Assembly (NCBI GenBank): GCA_041746855.1
Contig: JBGTGG010000143.1
Location: 1-64,000 of the forward strand
Origin: JBGTGG01 sp041746855
GTDB taxonomy: Bacteria; Bacteroidota; Bacteroidia; Cytophagales; Cyclobacteriaceae
Direction of reading: 5' to 3'
DNA length: 64,000 nucleotides
The notes under the pieces: model-generated
The model's input: only the letters and a program-made list of their open reading frames with translations
Told to the model about the DNA's origin: nothing
Databases searched by the model: none
Translations under genes and position numbers: made by a program
In this document: positions 46,036 to 54,473 of the stretch, piece after piece
Layout of the letters: each line of letters begins with the position of its first letter
Numbering within the stretch: position 1 is the first letter of the stretch

Positions 46036-47268
46036 ATGAATTTACTGGAAAATTTTAAAGAGGGGTTGCGGTCGGTTCAGGCCAATTTGCTTAGGTCCGT
46101 ATTGACCGCATTGATTGTTGCCCTCGGCATCATGTCGTTGGTAGGGATGTTGACCACTGTTGACGGAATCGAAGCTTCTGTGAAAGAAAGCCTTTCTTCC
46201 CTGGGCTTCAACACATTTGATATTTATTCCAAAACGTTCAGGCGGGCAAATGCACAGGGCGTAGTTGAAAAATCCTATCCGTTAATAAAACTACAGGAGA
46301 CACAACGATTTATTGATCTGTATTCTGTTCCTTCTACCATTAGTGTTTCTGCATGGGTTTCCGGTGCGGTTGAAGTTAAGCGATTATCCAAAAAGACCAA
46401 TCCCAATGTCGCGGTAAGAGGGGTCAACTCTGAATACATGACCATCAAAGCATTGGAGTTTGAACATGGAAGAAATTTCTCCAAACTTGAGATTGATTAT
46501 GGTACCCCGGTTGTCGTGATTGGCCATACAATTTATACCTCACTTTTTGATGATCGACAAGATCCAATCGGTGAGAAGATTAACTTATTAGGTGCTCAAT
46601 TCAAGGTTATTGGAGTATTAGTAAAAAAGGGGGATTTCTCTGAAGATAACTATGATAACTCGGTATATATGCCCATTCGGAAAGGAAACCAAATGGCCGA
46701 TGGCCGGGCATTACGGTATAGCTTGACCATCGGTGTCGACCGGCCCGAAGAGTTTGATTATGCGATGGGGGAAGCAACGGGCTTGATGCGCAAAATCAGA
46801 AAAGATCAAATGGGCAATCCTAATTCATTTGAAATTGAAAAGAGCGAAACTTTGGCCGAGAATATGGCAGCCATCACTTCCGGATTACGGATAGCCGGAT
46901 TTGGCGTTGGGTTTATCACGTTGTTGGGTGCATGTATTGCCTTGATGAATATCATGTTGGTTTCGGTAACCGAGCGCACCCGTGAAGTAGGGGTGCGGAA
47001 AGCCCTTGGTGCAACCCCATTGCGGATCCGTCAGCAGTTTGTAATTGAAGCCATTGTGGTTTGTCTTTTAGGGGGTGTGCTCGGCATTATTTTGGGCATC
47101 GGAATTGGCAATCTACTGGCCTCCGTCATTGGTGGGAAATTTGTTATTCCCTGGATGTGGATGGGAATTGGGCTAGCGGTTTGCGTTTTTGTTGGATTGA
47201 TCTCCGGATATTACCCTGCACAAAAAGCCTCGCGTTTAGATCCGATTGATTCACTGCGATTTGAGTAA
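46036..47268 (+). CDS. ABC transporter permease (MacB/FtsX family)
   Basis: 410 residues. One N-terminal membrane helix (LTALIVALGIMSLVGMLTTV), a large periplasmic MacB_PCD domain (about 45-270), then three C-terminal helices of FtsX type with the conserved VTERTREVGVRKALGATPLRIRQQF coupling-helix region and YYPAQKASRLDPIDSLR at the C terminus. MacB-type systems use mechanotransmission to move lipoproteins, toxins or siderophores. The partner ATPase is not adjacent. TTACTTTCG just upstream may be a weak -7 element. Confidence 0.88.
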   Translation: MNLLENFKEGLRSVQANLLRSVLTALIVALGIMSLVGMLTTVDGIEASVKESLSSLGFNTFDIYSKTFRRANAQGVVEKSYPLIKLQETQRFIDLYSVPSTISVSAWVSGAVEVKRLSKKTNPNVAVRGVNSEYMTIKALEFEHGRNFSKLEIDYGTPVVVIGHTIYTSLFDDRQDPIGEKINLLGAQFKVIGVLVKKGDFSEDNYDNSVYMPIRKGNQMADGRALRYSLTIGVDRPEEFDYAMGEATGLMRKIRKDQMGNPNSFEIEKSETLAENMAAITSGLRIAGFGVGFITLLGACIALMNIMLVSVTERTREVGVRKALGATPLRIRQQFVIEAIVVCLLGGVLGIILGIGIGNLLASVIGGKFVIPWMWMGIGLAVCVFVGLISGYYPAQKASRLDPIDSLRFE

Positions 47269-47350
47269 ATCCTTTTAGGAATCATTCTACCTTGTTTTTT
47301 TGAGGAACCAGCATCAACTGGTATCTTGCTCGGGTATTTAACCACCTGAT

Positions 47351-48313
47351 TTGAAAACACTCGACCACTTACTGGGCATCGATTATCCGCTCATCGTTGC
47401 GCCCATGTTCCTGATCTCCAATACCAAGATGGTCAAAGCAGCACTCGACAAAGGAGTTACTGCTGCATTTCCTGCATTGAACTACCGCTCGGATAAAGAA
47501 TTACGGGAAGCGATTGCCGATATCCGTTCGTATTCCAATAAGCCTTTTGGTGTCAATCTGATTGTAAACAAATCCAATCCAAAATATAAAGGACAACTTG
47601 AAACGCTGTTGGAGTTGAAAGTTGCATTCATTATTACTTCGTTGGGAAATCCAAAGGAAGTAATTGAGCGGTGCCATGAAAAGGGAATAAAAGTTTTTTG
47701 TGATGTGGTTGATCTGAAATACGCGAAGAAAGTGGAGGAGTTGGGAGCAGACGGTTTGATCGCGGTAAACGCACAGGCCGGTGGTCATGCAGGTGATATT
47801 GAGCCCAAAGAATTGATCACTTTATTAAAAGAAAATTGTAACATACCCATTATCACTGCCGGTGGGATTGCCAAAGGAGATGATCTAAAACGTGCCCTGG
47901 ATTGGGGCGCTGCAGGTGCGTCTGTTGGTACAATATTTATCGCCTGTGAAGAAGCCGATATAGCACCCGAATACAAACAGGCAATTGTTGAGTATGGCGC
48001 GAAAGATATTGTGCGCACCAATAAAATGTCAGGTTCACCATTGACAGTTATCAATACACCGTATGTTCAAAGCATTGGGACAAAAGCAAATTTTTTGGAA
48101 TGGCTGTACAACAACAATCGGTGGTTAAGGAAGTATGTGAAAATGCTGATTGCCTTGCGGGGAATGAATCAGGTGGAGAAAGCAGCGAAGTCCGCAACGT
48201 ATAAAACTGTGTGGTGTGCAGGTCCTGCGATCGAACATGTGCATAGCATTTTGCCAATGCGTACTATTCTTGATAATTTTATAAATCAATTTAAGGAAGC
48301 CAAATCAAATTAA
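47351..48313 (+). CDS. nitronate monooxygenase / FabK-like FMN protein
   Basis: 320 residues from a TTG (KTLDHLLGIDYPLIVAPMF); no ATG fits the family N terminus. FMN-binding TIM barrel: VAPMFLISNTKMV, FGVNLIVNKSNPKY, VNAQAGGHAGD, IITAGGIAKGDDLKRALDWG and GASVGTIFIAC. The AGGHAGD loop carries the histidine used as base in nitronate monooxygenases and also present in FabK-type enoyl-ACP reductases. A nitronate-detoxifying role is more likely than fatty acid synthesis because no fab genes are near, but the two cannot be separated by sequence alone. Followed 3 bp later by a VOC protein. Confidence 0.85.
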   Translation: MKTLDHLLGIDYPLIVAPMFLISNTKMVKAALDKGVTAAFPALNYRSDKELREAIADIRSYSNKPFGVNLIVNKSNPKYKGQLETLLELKVAFIITSLGNPKEVIERCHEKGIKVFCDVVDLKYAKKVEELGADGLIAVNAQAGGHAGDIEPKELITLLKENCNIPIITAGGIAKGDDLKRALDWGAAGASVGTIFIACEEADIAPEYKQAIVEYGAKDIVRTNKMSGSPLTVINTPYVQSIGTKANFLEWLYNNNRWLRKYVKMLIALRGMNQVEKAAKSATYKTVWCAGPAIEHVHSILPMRTILDNFINQFKEAKSN

Positions 48314-48316
48314 TCT

Positions 48317-48742
48317 ATGACGTCTATTTCTCCTTTCCATCTTGCTATTCCTGTTTCCAACCTGGAAGAATGCAGGGTCTTTTATCGGGAAGTCTTAAAA
48401 TGCAATGAAGGAAGAAGTGATGCCCACTGGGTCGATTTCGATTTCTTCGGCCATCAATTGGTGATCCATTACAAACCAGCAGAAGAAAAGAGTGAAGAGC
48501 ATCACAATGCTGTCGATGGGCACGATGTTCCTGTTCCGCATTTTGGTGTTGTGCTTCCCTGGCAAACGTGGGAACAACTGTCAAATGATTTGCGTGCAAA
48601 AGGAATAAAATTTGTAATCGAGCCATACATCCGTTTTGAAGGGCAGGTTGGTGAGCAAGGGACCATGTTTTTTTATGATCCTTCCGGAAATGCGCTAGAG
48701 TTCAAAGCATTCAAAAACATTGATCAGTTATTTGCAAAATAG
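48317..48742 (+). CDS. VOC-family (glyoxalase/dioxygenase-fold) protein
   Basis: 141 residues. Two beta-alpha-beta-beta-beta modules: PFHLAIPVSNLEECRVFYRE with first metal His, HQLVIHYKP, PHFGVVLPWQTWEQL with second His and FFYDPSGNALEFKAF with the C-terminal Glu. A 2-His-1-Glu metal site is therefore plausible. Closest in pattern to the glyoxalase/dihydroxybiphenyl dioxygenase-like small proteins of Bacteroidota, whose substrates are unknown. In a tight plus-strand run with the preceding FMN protein and the following DUF1905 protein. Confidence 0.82.
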   Translation: MTSISPFHLAIPVSNLEECRVFYREVLKCNEGRSDAHWVDFDFFGHQLVIHYKPAEEKSEEHHNAVDGHDVPVPHFGVVLPWQTWEQLSNDLRAKGIKFVIEPYIRFEGQVGEQGTMFFYDPSGNALEFKAFKNIDQLFAK

Positions 48743-48751
48743 GAATGGGTG

Positions 48752-49258
48752 ATGGCCAACAGTCCAATCACATTTAAAACACAAATCGCAAAACTTGAGT
48801 ACCTGAACACGCGCTATCTGGAAGTGCCAAAAAGGATTGTTACGAAATTGGGCGGAAAACTTTCGGTGCGTTTGAAATGCACAGTTAACAATACTATAGA
48901 ATTTCAATGTGGATTGATGGCGCTCGGGGAAGGAAGGGCATACATCAGCATCAACGCTACCCGCATGAAGAAATTAAAAGTTCAGGAAGGGGATATCGTT
49001 TCGGTTTCGTTGGTGAAAGATGAGAGCAAATACGGAATGGATATTCCTGTGGAGATGCTGGAAATTTTCAAACAAGATTCGGAAGCGAAACGCAGGTTTG
49101 ATAGGCTCACTCCGGGAAAGCAGCGCTACGTTATCTTTTATGTTGCAGGAGTGAAGAACCCGCAACTTCGCGTTGATCGTGCAATGTTGTTATTAGAAAA
49201 CCTAAAAAAATTACCGGAAGGAAAAGAGGAATTTAGGGCGATGCTGGGTAAAAATTAA
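48752..49258 (+). CDS. DUF1905 / YdeI-OmdA domain protein
   Basis: 168 residues from the ATG at 48752 (a GTG sits directly before). N-terminal DUF1905-like beta-barrel (about 1-95: YLEVPKRIVTKLGGKLSVRL, LQEGDIVSVSL-like) and C-terminal YdeI/OmdA-type helices (FDRLTPGKQRYVIFYVAGVK, RAMLLLENLKKLPEG). The family is widespread and linked by name to bacteriocin protection, without a known mechanism. Last gene of the plus-strand run; a hairpin-rich region follows. Confidence 0.8.
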   Translation: MANSPITFKTQIAKLEYLNTRYLEVPKRIVTKLGGKLSVRLKCTVNNTIEFQCGLMALGEGRAYISINATRMKKLKVQEGDIVSVSLVKDESKYGMDIPVEMLEIFKQDSEAKRRFDRLTPGKQRYVIFYVAGVKNPQLRVDRAMLLLENLKKLPEGKEEFRAMLGKN

Positions 49259-49318
49259 TTTGATGATTTTGAAAATGTGTTGATTTAAGAATATTCAATC
49301 ATTGTCAGGTCTGAAAGT

Positions 49319-49406
49319 TTGAATCCCAGAGGGATTCAATATTTGTAGCCCCAGATGAAATCTGGGGGGTGTATATAAAATCGTAATTGGAACCACAACG
49401 TGGTTC
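49319..49406. repeat. triple short-hairpin intergenic element
   Basis: Three perfect hairpins with 3-nt loops in under 90 bp: TTGAATCCC-AGA-GGGATTCAA (49319-49339), CCCCAGAT-GAA-ATCTGGGG (49349-49367) and GAACCAC-AAC-GTGGTTC (49390-49406). They lie between convergent genes (DUF1905 plus, DUF4301 minus). Similar multi-hairpin intergenic elements recur in Bacteroidota genomes. It could act as a bidirectional terminator or as a REP-like dispersed repeat. This window has no second copy. Confidence 0.6.
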
Positions 49407-49472
49407 AACAGAGAAATCAATTCAAATATTTTCTATGGAACCCGATTTGATAATCTTCAAATCAACCCATGA

Positions 49473-50963
49473 TCATTGATGTTCAGGTCTCAATAAATCA
49501 TTCACCGTCTTTACCGGATTGAATGTAATTAACGGAACGTCCACAAAGATGGTAATCCAATCGGCCATGGCGCCATTCCACAATCCGGGAAGTTCCTGCG
49601 CTTTTAATTCGCGTCCACTTTTTGATTTGTTGGTGATAAAACCAGTGGAAGGATCAGTGAATTTCAGTAGATCAAATTTCTTTCCGGTATGATCACGTAC
49701 CCCACAAACCAAATCCACCGGATTGAAATGCGTGGCTTGCTTCATCGCTTTTTGCGCGTTGGTATCTTTAGGGTCAAGTTGAACACTTTCGGCAATCTGC
49801 AATGCAGTGGACCCATCACTATTCTGAACCCAAAAAGGTCCACCACCGGGTTCACCCGTATTTTTTACCATGCCGCAAACACGGATCGGGCGGTTTAGTT
49901 TTTGTAAAAGAGTATTAGCTTTTTCGGATAGGCTCAGCGCTGTAAAAGTTGAGGGAAGTTTATAGTTTAAATCTTTTTCAAGGAAACGGGTCACCTCTTC
50001 TACCAGCTCATTTGTAGGATTTGATAACTGTGAAATGTAATCAAATACCTTCGACTGAAAATCTACCAGTACGCCCGCCAATGCTTTTTTATAAAGTACA
50101 GTTGTTTCTTTTATTCTATCGGGAACAACATTGTCGATGTTCTTTATAAAAATGATGTCGGCATCAATTTCATTGAGATTCTCAATCAACGCGCCATGTC
50201 CAGCGGGCCTGAAAAGGAGCGAACCATCATCATCAACAAAGGGTTTGTTGTCTGTTGTAACCGCAATTGTATCGGTCGATTTTTTCTGTTGCGAAAATCC
50301 AACCTCAAACGTTACCTTAAATTGATCCTCAAAAGTTTGTTGTGCTGCTTGCGAATGCTCTTCGAATAATTTTTGAAATTCAGGAGAAACCGTAAAATGT
50401 AATTTTACTATATCGCTTTTTCCTTTTGCATATAAGGCTCCTTCAACAAAATGTTCTTCGAGAGGTGTCCGGGAAGTCTGTTCGTATGCATGAAACTGTA
50501 ACGCACCTTTTGGTAGTTGGCCATAGTCTAATCCATTTAGCAATCCGTCAATTACTTCCTTTGCATCCGAAAGTGATTTTCCGTTTTCCGTTAAATGATT
50601 TTTTAGTGCTTCGTAAAATGCAAAGTCTTTTATATTGATCAAAAATTGCTCTACGGATTTACTGATTTCACCTTCTTCATTTTCAAGAAATTCAAAAAGG
50701 TCTTTGAACATCCGGCTGGCGGCACCACTGGCCGGAACAAACTTTACAATCTCAAGCGCCTTGATTTTATTTTCATAAAGTGAAACATACTGCTTTACTT
50801 TATCATCCGCTAAAATTAGCACCCCATCATCCGGTGTTGCTGGCCTCACAACCGAAAGAAAAGGGAAGCCATCTATGAAATTTTGTATTTGCTTTTTTAC
50901 CTGAGCCTCAGTTAAGCCCCATGACGCGATCTGTTTTTGATCGTCAGTATTTAAATTTATCAT
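49473..50963 (-). CDS. DUF4301 family protein
   Basis: 496 residues, the usual length. Conserved blocks include IVKFVPASGAASRMFKDLFEFL (a nucleotidyltransferase-like loop), PKGALQFHAYEQTSRTPLEEHF, LLFRPAGHGALIENLNEIDADIIFIKNIDN and RVCGMVKNTGEPGGGPFWV. The PAGHGALIENLN and GMVKNTGEPGGGPF segments resemble the sugar-phosphate nucleotidyltransferase fold, so a nucleotide-sugar role is possible, but no reaction is known to me. Its promoter would lie in the 125-bp divergent gap shared with the metallo-beta-lactamase gene. Confidence 0.82.
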   Translation of the reverse strand: MINLNTDDQKQIASWGLTEAQVKKQIQNFIDGFPFLSVVRPATPDDGVLILADDKVKQYVSLYENKIKALEIVKFVPASGAASRMFKDLFEFLENEEGEISKSVEQFLINIKDFAFYEALKNHLTENGKSLSDAKEVIDGLLNGLDYGQLPKGALQFHAYEQTSRTPLEEHFVEGALYAKGKSDIVKLHFTVSPEFQKLFEEHSQAAQQTFEDQFKVTFEVGFSQQKKSTDTIAVTTDNKPFVDDDGSLLFRPAGHGALIENLNEIDADIIFIKNIDNVVPDRIKETTVLYKKALAGVLVDFQSKVFDYISQLSNPTNELVEEVTRFLEKDLNYKLPSTFTALSLSEKANTLLQKLNRPIRVCGMVKNTGEPGGGPFWVQNSDGSTALQIAESVQLDPKDTNAQKAMKQATHFNPVDLVCGVRDHTGKKFDLLKFTDPSTGFITNKSKSGRELKAQELPGLWNGAMADWITIFVDVPLITFNPVKTVNDLLRPEHQ

Positions 50964-51088
50964 CCTTCAATTATTAATATGAACAAGTTAATCAGCCTGT
51001 AGTTTATTAAAAAGTATTGAACTATATAAACGGTAATAAATGTTACAACTTGGTTATGTAATTTTCTGCTCAAATAAACCTCCTGAAA

Positions 51089-51847
51089 ATGAAACTGTTA
51101 TTTACTATATTCTCGTGTACCCTCTTTAGTTTTATTTCCTTGGCGCAACGACCTTTACCAGATCCGGTCGAGACCAAGAAAGGAAAGTTGAACATCCAGC
51201 CCATATTGCACGGTACTGTGGTCTTTACCTGGGACAATAAAACTGTGTATGTCGACCCTTATGGCGGAGCCGAAGCTTTTAAAGGAATAGCGGCTCCTGA
51301 TTTGATCCTCATTACTGATATCCATGGTGATCACATGGATTTAAAAACCCTCGCGGCCATTGAAACCCAGAAAGCAACAATAGTTGCACCGAAGGCAGTT
51401 GGGGAAAAACTTCCTGATAATCTAAAAAGTAATTTAGTGGTACTTTCAAATGGCCAAACCACCACCCAATTTGATATAAAAATCCACGCCATTCCGATGT
51501 ATAACTTGCCGGAAAGCCCGGATTCACGCCATACCAAGGGGAGAGGTAATGGCTATGTGTTGACGATGGGCGGAAAACGTATTTATCTCTCTGGTGACAC
51601 CAGCGACATTCCGGAGATGCGGAAACTCAAAAATATTGATGTCGCTTTCGTTTGCATGAACTTACCGTACACAATGGACATCAATCAGGCAGCTAGTGCA
51701 GTGTTGGACTTCAAGCCAACCGTTGTTTACCCCTATCACTACCGTGGACAGGGAGGCTTGAGCGATGTGGAGGCTTTTAAGAAAATGGTCACCGATAAAA
51801 ACACCAGGATTGAAGTTCGTTTAGCGAATTGGTATCCCCAATACTGA
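51089..51847 (+). CDS. secreted metallo-beta-lactamase-fold hydrolase (UlaG-like)
   Basis: 252 residues, signal peptide 1-19 (ends SLAQ). MBL fold: VYVDPYGG, metal motif ITDIHGDHMD (DIHGDH in place of THxHxDH), RHTKGRGNGYVLTMGGKRIYLSGDTSD and PYHYRGQGG as the terminal His. The RGNGYVL segment and short length resemble UlaG/YtnP-like proteins. It should bind one or two metal ions in the periplasm or outside the cell. Substrate unknown; lactonase or phosphodiesterase activity are the main alternatives. Confidence 0.85.
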   Translation: MKLLFTIFSCTLFSFISLAQRPLPDPVETKKGKLNIQPILHGTVVFTWDNKTVYVDPYGGAEAFKGIAAPDLILITDIHGDHMDLKTLAAIETQKATIVAPKAVGEKLPDNLKSNLVVLSNGQTTTQFDIKIHAIPMYNLPESPDSRHTKGRGNGYVLTMGGKRIYLSGDTSDIPEMRKLKNIDVAFVCMNLPYTMDINQAASAVLDFKPTVVYPYHYRGQGGLSDVEAFKKMVTDKNTRIEVRLANWYPQY

Positions 51848-51856
51848 TATTGATCA

Positions 51857-51886
51857 TTGTAAGATTGTGGCTAATTCATAACTTTG
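51857..51886 (+). promoter_or_regulatory. Bacteroidota-type promoter (TTG-N19-TAACTTTG)
   Basis: TTG at 51857-51859, a 19-nt spacer and a perfect TAACTTTG at 51879-51886. This is the best full-consensus promoter in the window, 37 bp before the cupin gene ATG. Confidence 0.55.
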
Positions 51887-51923
51887 CAACTCAAAAATTC
51901 GAAGTTGTAATTCCTAAAAATGT

Positions 51924-52799
51924 ATGGATTTAAGTTTGCAGATTGATCAGGTTGACCATTCAGATATTACCGTTGAGGAATTTCGTAAAAACTATTTAAA
52001 TCAAGGGAAACCTTTGTTGATTAAGGGATTTGCCAAAGATTTTCCTGCCGGGGAATTATGGACTTTCGATTACTTCAAAGAAAAGATGGGTGATTTTGAA
52101 GTTGGTATTTTTGACAACTCAAAGAAAAGTACTTCAACCTATGTGAAGCCGGATTTGTACATGAAGATTTCAAAGTTTTTGGACATCATCCAGAAGGACG
52201 AGGAGACACCCTATCGGATTTTCTTATTCAACATGTTCAAAGAGTTTCCAGAACTGCGAAAAGAGTTTCCCACCCCACCACATGCAAAAGGAATATTGGG
52301 TGATTTAGGCCTTGCTTTTTTTGGTGGTAAAAACACCAACGTCCGCGTTCACTTTGATATCGATTGCTCAAGCGTACTCATGACGCAGTTTATAGGCAGA
52401 AAACGTGTGGTACTTATTGGGCCGGAATACGAGACCCTTTTTTATAAATTACCTTTCTCTGGTTTTTCGATAGTAGATATTGAGAAACCGGATTATGAGA
52501 AATTCCCAGGCTTGAAGTATGTGAAAGGATATGACTTTGTGATGGATCCGGGCGATGCCCTTTTCATGCCCAGTCGCTATTGGCATTACAACACCTACCT
52601 CGAAGGAGGCATGGCTGTTTCCTACAGGGTAATTGCCAATCAACCCGTAAGTGTCTACAACGGGGTGATGAATACATCGTTTCGGTTGATGTATGACAAA
52701 ATGATGGGCAAAGTATTGAAAGATAAATGGGTAGATAGGAAAATAGCAAAAGCTATCGCAAAAGCTGATCGCGAAATACAAAGTTTAGCAATTAAGTGA
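51924..52799 (+). CDS. cupin_8/JmjC-like Fe(II) oxygenase
   Basis: 291 residues. The JmjC-like cupin of the FIH/cupin_8 family: VRVHFDIDCSSVLMTQFIGRK supplies the HxD iron ligands, and PGDALFMPSRYWHYNTYL the distal His. N-terminal EEFRKNYLNQGKPLLIKGFA is typical of this family. Members use Fe(II) and 2-oxoglutarate to hydroxylate proteins, tRNA or small molecules. Its own strong promoter is directly upstream, and it ends 174 bp before the PhnZ-like gene (opposite strand). A role in phosphonate hydroxylation is possible but unproven. RNA or protein hydroxylation is the ordinary expectation. Confidence 0.85.
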   Translation: MDLSLQIDQVDHSDITVEEFRKNYLNQGKPLLIKGFAKDFPAGELWTFDYFKEKMGDFEVGIFDNSKKSTSTYVKPDLYMKISKFLDIIQKDEETPYRIFLFNMFKEFPELRKEFPTPPHAKGILGDLGLAFFGGKNTNVRVHFDIDCSSVLMTQFIGRKRVVLIGPEYETLFYKLPFSGFSIVDIEKPDYEKFPGLKYVKGYDFVMDPGDALFMPSRYWHYNTYLEGGMAVSYRVIANQPVSVYNGVMNTSFRLMYDKMMGKVLKDKWVDRKIAKAIAKADREIQSLAIK

Positions 52800-52973
52800 T
52801 GTAATTCTGGCTACCGGCAGCAGCTGCTCCCAAATGACCGGATGTGCTGGTGATTTTATTGCAATTTCCCATTCCTTGTTTGTAGGGGTATTGGAGTTTT
52901 TGAATTCAGAAGTTACAGGTTTTTAGTTATAAGTTTTTAGGTTTGCCAGGAAACGATCAACTACCCAAATAAC

Positions 52974-53579
52974 CTAACGTTTAGTGTCTATCACTTTATT
53001 TCTTTCAGAATATCTCAACAGAATGGTAAGAGCCATCGTCTTTAGTTCCTCCAAATCCATTATTGGAAAATTTGTTTCTTTCGCTTGCTCATCCCAATGC
53101 CGCATTTTAATACTTGTTTCAAACAATGCATCATTTTCAAAGTCGGCTGCTTCTTCGGATGTCATTACACCACCCTGGTATTTCAGTGTTTTTTTACTTG
53201 CTTCACTCAGGTTGTTTAGGTAGGCAGCATCTTTTAATGTGAGATACCGCTTCGCTTGTACATGGTTCTCAATCAATTTGGCCATTCGCTCAGGAAATCC
53301 TTTCTCACGGATAAAATCTGCACCAATTTTCTCATGGCTTTTGATTCCGAATCCACCCATTTCATTGCTACTATTTTTTTCTTCGCAGAGATGACCAATA
53401 TCATGGAAGAAAGCAGCAAGAACAACTTCGTTATCAAATCCATCAGCAATAGCCAACTGCGCGGATTGTGACATGTGCTCCAATTGTGATACGGGTTCTC
53501 CGATATAATCCTCATCACCAAATTTTTGATAGAGATCAAAAATTTCTTCCACTTTTTCTGAAATTGTTTTTTCCATCAT
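52974..53579 (-). CDS. PhnZ-like HD-domain diiron oxygenase (phosphonate degradation)
   Basis: 201 residues (an in-frame ATG follows one codon later, and numbering from it matches PhnZ). Counting from the second Met, Tyr24, Glu27, His34, His58 and Asp59 fall exactly on the PhnZ gating and metal residues. After one inserted residue the remaining ligands follow (His81, His105, Asp162) with the phosphonate-binding Lys in HVQAKRYL. Segments DYIGEPVSQLEH, FHDIGH, HEKIGADFI and LKYQGG are closely PhnZ-like. PhnZ uses a mixed-valence diiron site and O2 to cleave 2-amino-1-hydroxyethylphosphonate to glycine and phosphate. PhnZ has Gln where this protein has Glu before the first ligand. Divergent from the phosphonatase-like gene. 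Confidence 0.87.
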   Translation of the reverse strand: MMEKTISEKVEEIFDLYQKFGDEDYIGEPVSQLEHMSQSAQLAIADGFDNEVVLAAFFHDIGHLCEEKNSSNEMGGFGIKSHEKIGADFIREKGFPERMAKLIENHVQAKRYLTLKDAAYLNNLSEASKKTLKYQGGVMTSEEAADFENDALFETSIKMRHWDEQAKETNFPIMDLEELKTMALTILLRYSERNKVIDTKR

Positions 53580-53723
53580 TTTTATTTTTTATGAAGGTAT
53601 AGAAAATAGAAAGGGATTAGTTTACGGAAATGTTAATTCAGTAGATCAGAAATTAAAATAGCCATCATAGAAAAAATGTGTATCCTGCTGGCGAGGGATG
53701 TACATTGCATAAATTTTATTGTA

Positions 53724-54425
53724 ATGGAAATAGAACTGGTTGTGTTTGATCTGGCGGGTACCACCGTTAAAGATAATAATGATGTACATCGGATATTGCA
53801 ATATGCTTTTGCATTAAACAATATCGAGATATCAATCGCAGATGCAAATTCCGTGATGGGAATCCCAAAACCTGTTGCGATAAACAATTTGTTGAACCTG
53901 CGATATCATGGTAATGGGCCGATAACCCAAGCATGGATCGAAGATATCCACCACACCTTTGTAAAAGAGATGATTTCATTTTATGAGCACGATCCGCGTG
54001 TTGGTGAGAAAGAAGGTGTAACCGATACCTTTCGTGAACTTAGAAACCATGGGATTAAAGTTTTTGTTGATACTGGTTTTGACCGGCCAATTGTGGCTCC
54101 GTTACTGGATCGACTTGGGTGGGAGAAAAACAATCTGATTGACGGTAGCGTTACCAGTGATGAAGTAAAGCAAGGCAGACCTTATCCTGATTTAGTATTT
54201 AAAGCAATGGGAATGGCAGGTGTAACCGATTCAAAAAAAGTTGCCAAGGTAGGGGACACCGTTTCTGATCTTGAAGAGGGAATAGCTGCCGGTTGTGGAT
54301 TGGTGATTGGGGTTACTTCCGGTGCGTTTTCGTATGATGAGTTGAACGAGAGTAAACACACACACTTGATTGAAAATATTTCGGAGGTGTTGGAGATTTT
54401 GAAAATTTCTTCCGTTAAACTTTAA
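53724..54425 (+). CDS. phosphonatase-like HAD hydrolase (TIGR03351 type)
   Basis: 233 residues from the ATG at 53724, since the nucleophile motif must lie near the N terminus (IELVVFDLAGTT: Asp9, with Ala11 in place of the usual second Asp, as in PhnX). The cap has MGIPKPVAI, where Lys49 aligns with the Schiff-base lysine of PhnX (MGLLK). QGRPYPDLV carries Arg152 where other HAD enzymes have Lys, and VGDTVSDLEEG is the final Mg motif. It likely cleaves phosphonoacetaldehyde or a close relative to aldehyde and phosphate. The TIGR03351 family is reported next to TIGR03364 flavoenzymes, as here. Confidence 0.88.
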   Translation: MEIELVVFDLAGTTVKDNNDVHRILQYAFALNNIEISIADANSVMGIPKPVAINNLLNLRYHGNGPITQAWIEDIHHTFVKEMISFYEHDPRVGEKEGVTDTFRELRNHGIKVFVDTGFDRPIVAPLLDRLGWEKNNLIDGSVTSDEVKQGRPYPDLVFKAMGMAGVTDSKKVAKVGDTVSDLEEGIAAGCGLVIGVTSGAFSYDELNESKHTHLIENISEVLEILKISSVKL

Positions 54426-54449
54426 GTTAGATTACTAAATTGTTACCTT

Positions 54450-54472
54450 CATGTTAATTTAAGATTAACATG
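54450..54472 (+). promoter_or_regulatory. perfect inverted repeat at the start of the 54474 gene
   Basis: CATGTTAAT and ATTAACATG, 9-bp arms around TTAAG, ending one base before the ATG at 54474. Strongly palindromic and AT-rich, so an operator is more likely than a stable RNA hairpin, though a hairpin hiding the start is possible. An ATGTTAAT half-site recurs at 53630-53637 in the divergent promoter region of the PhnZ-like and HAD genes. Confidence 0.5.
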
Positions 54473-54473
54473 A

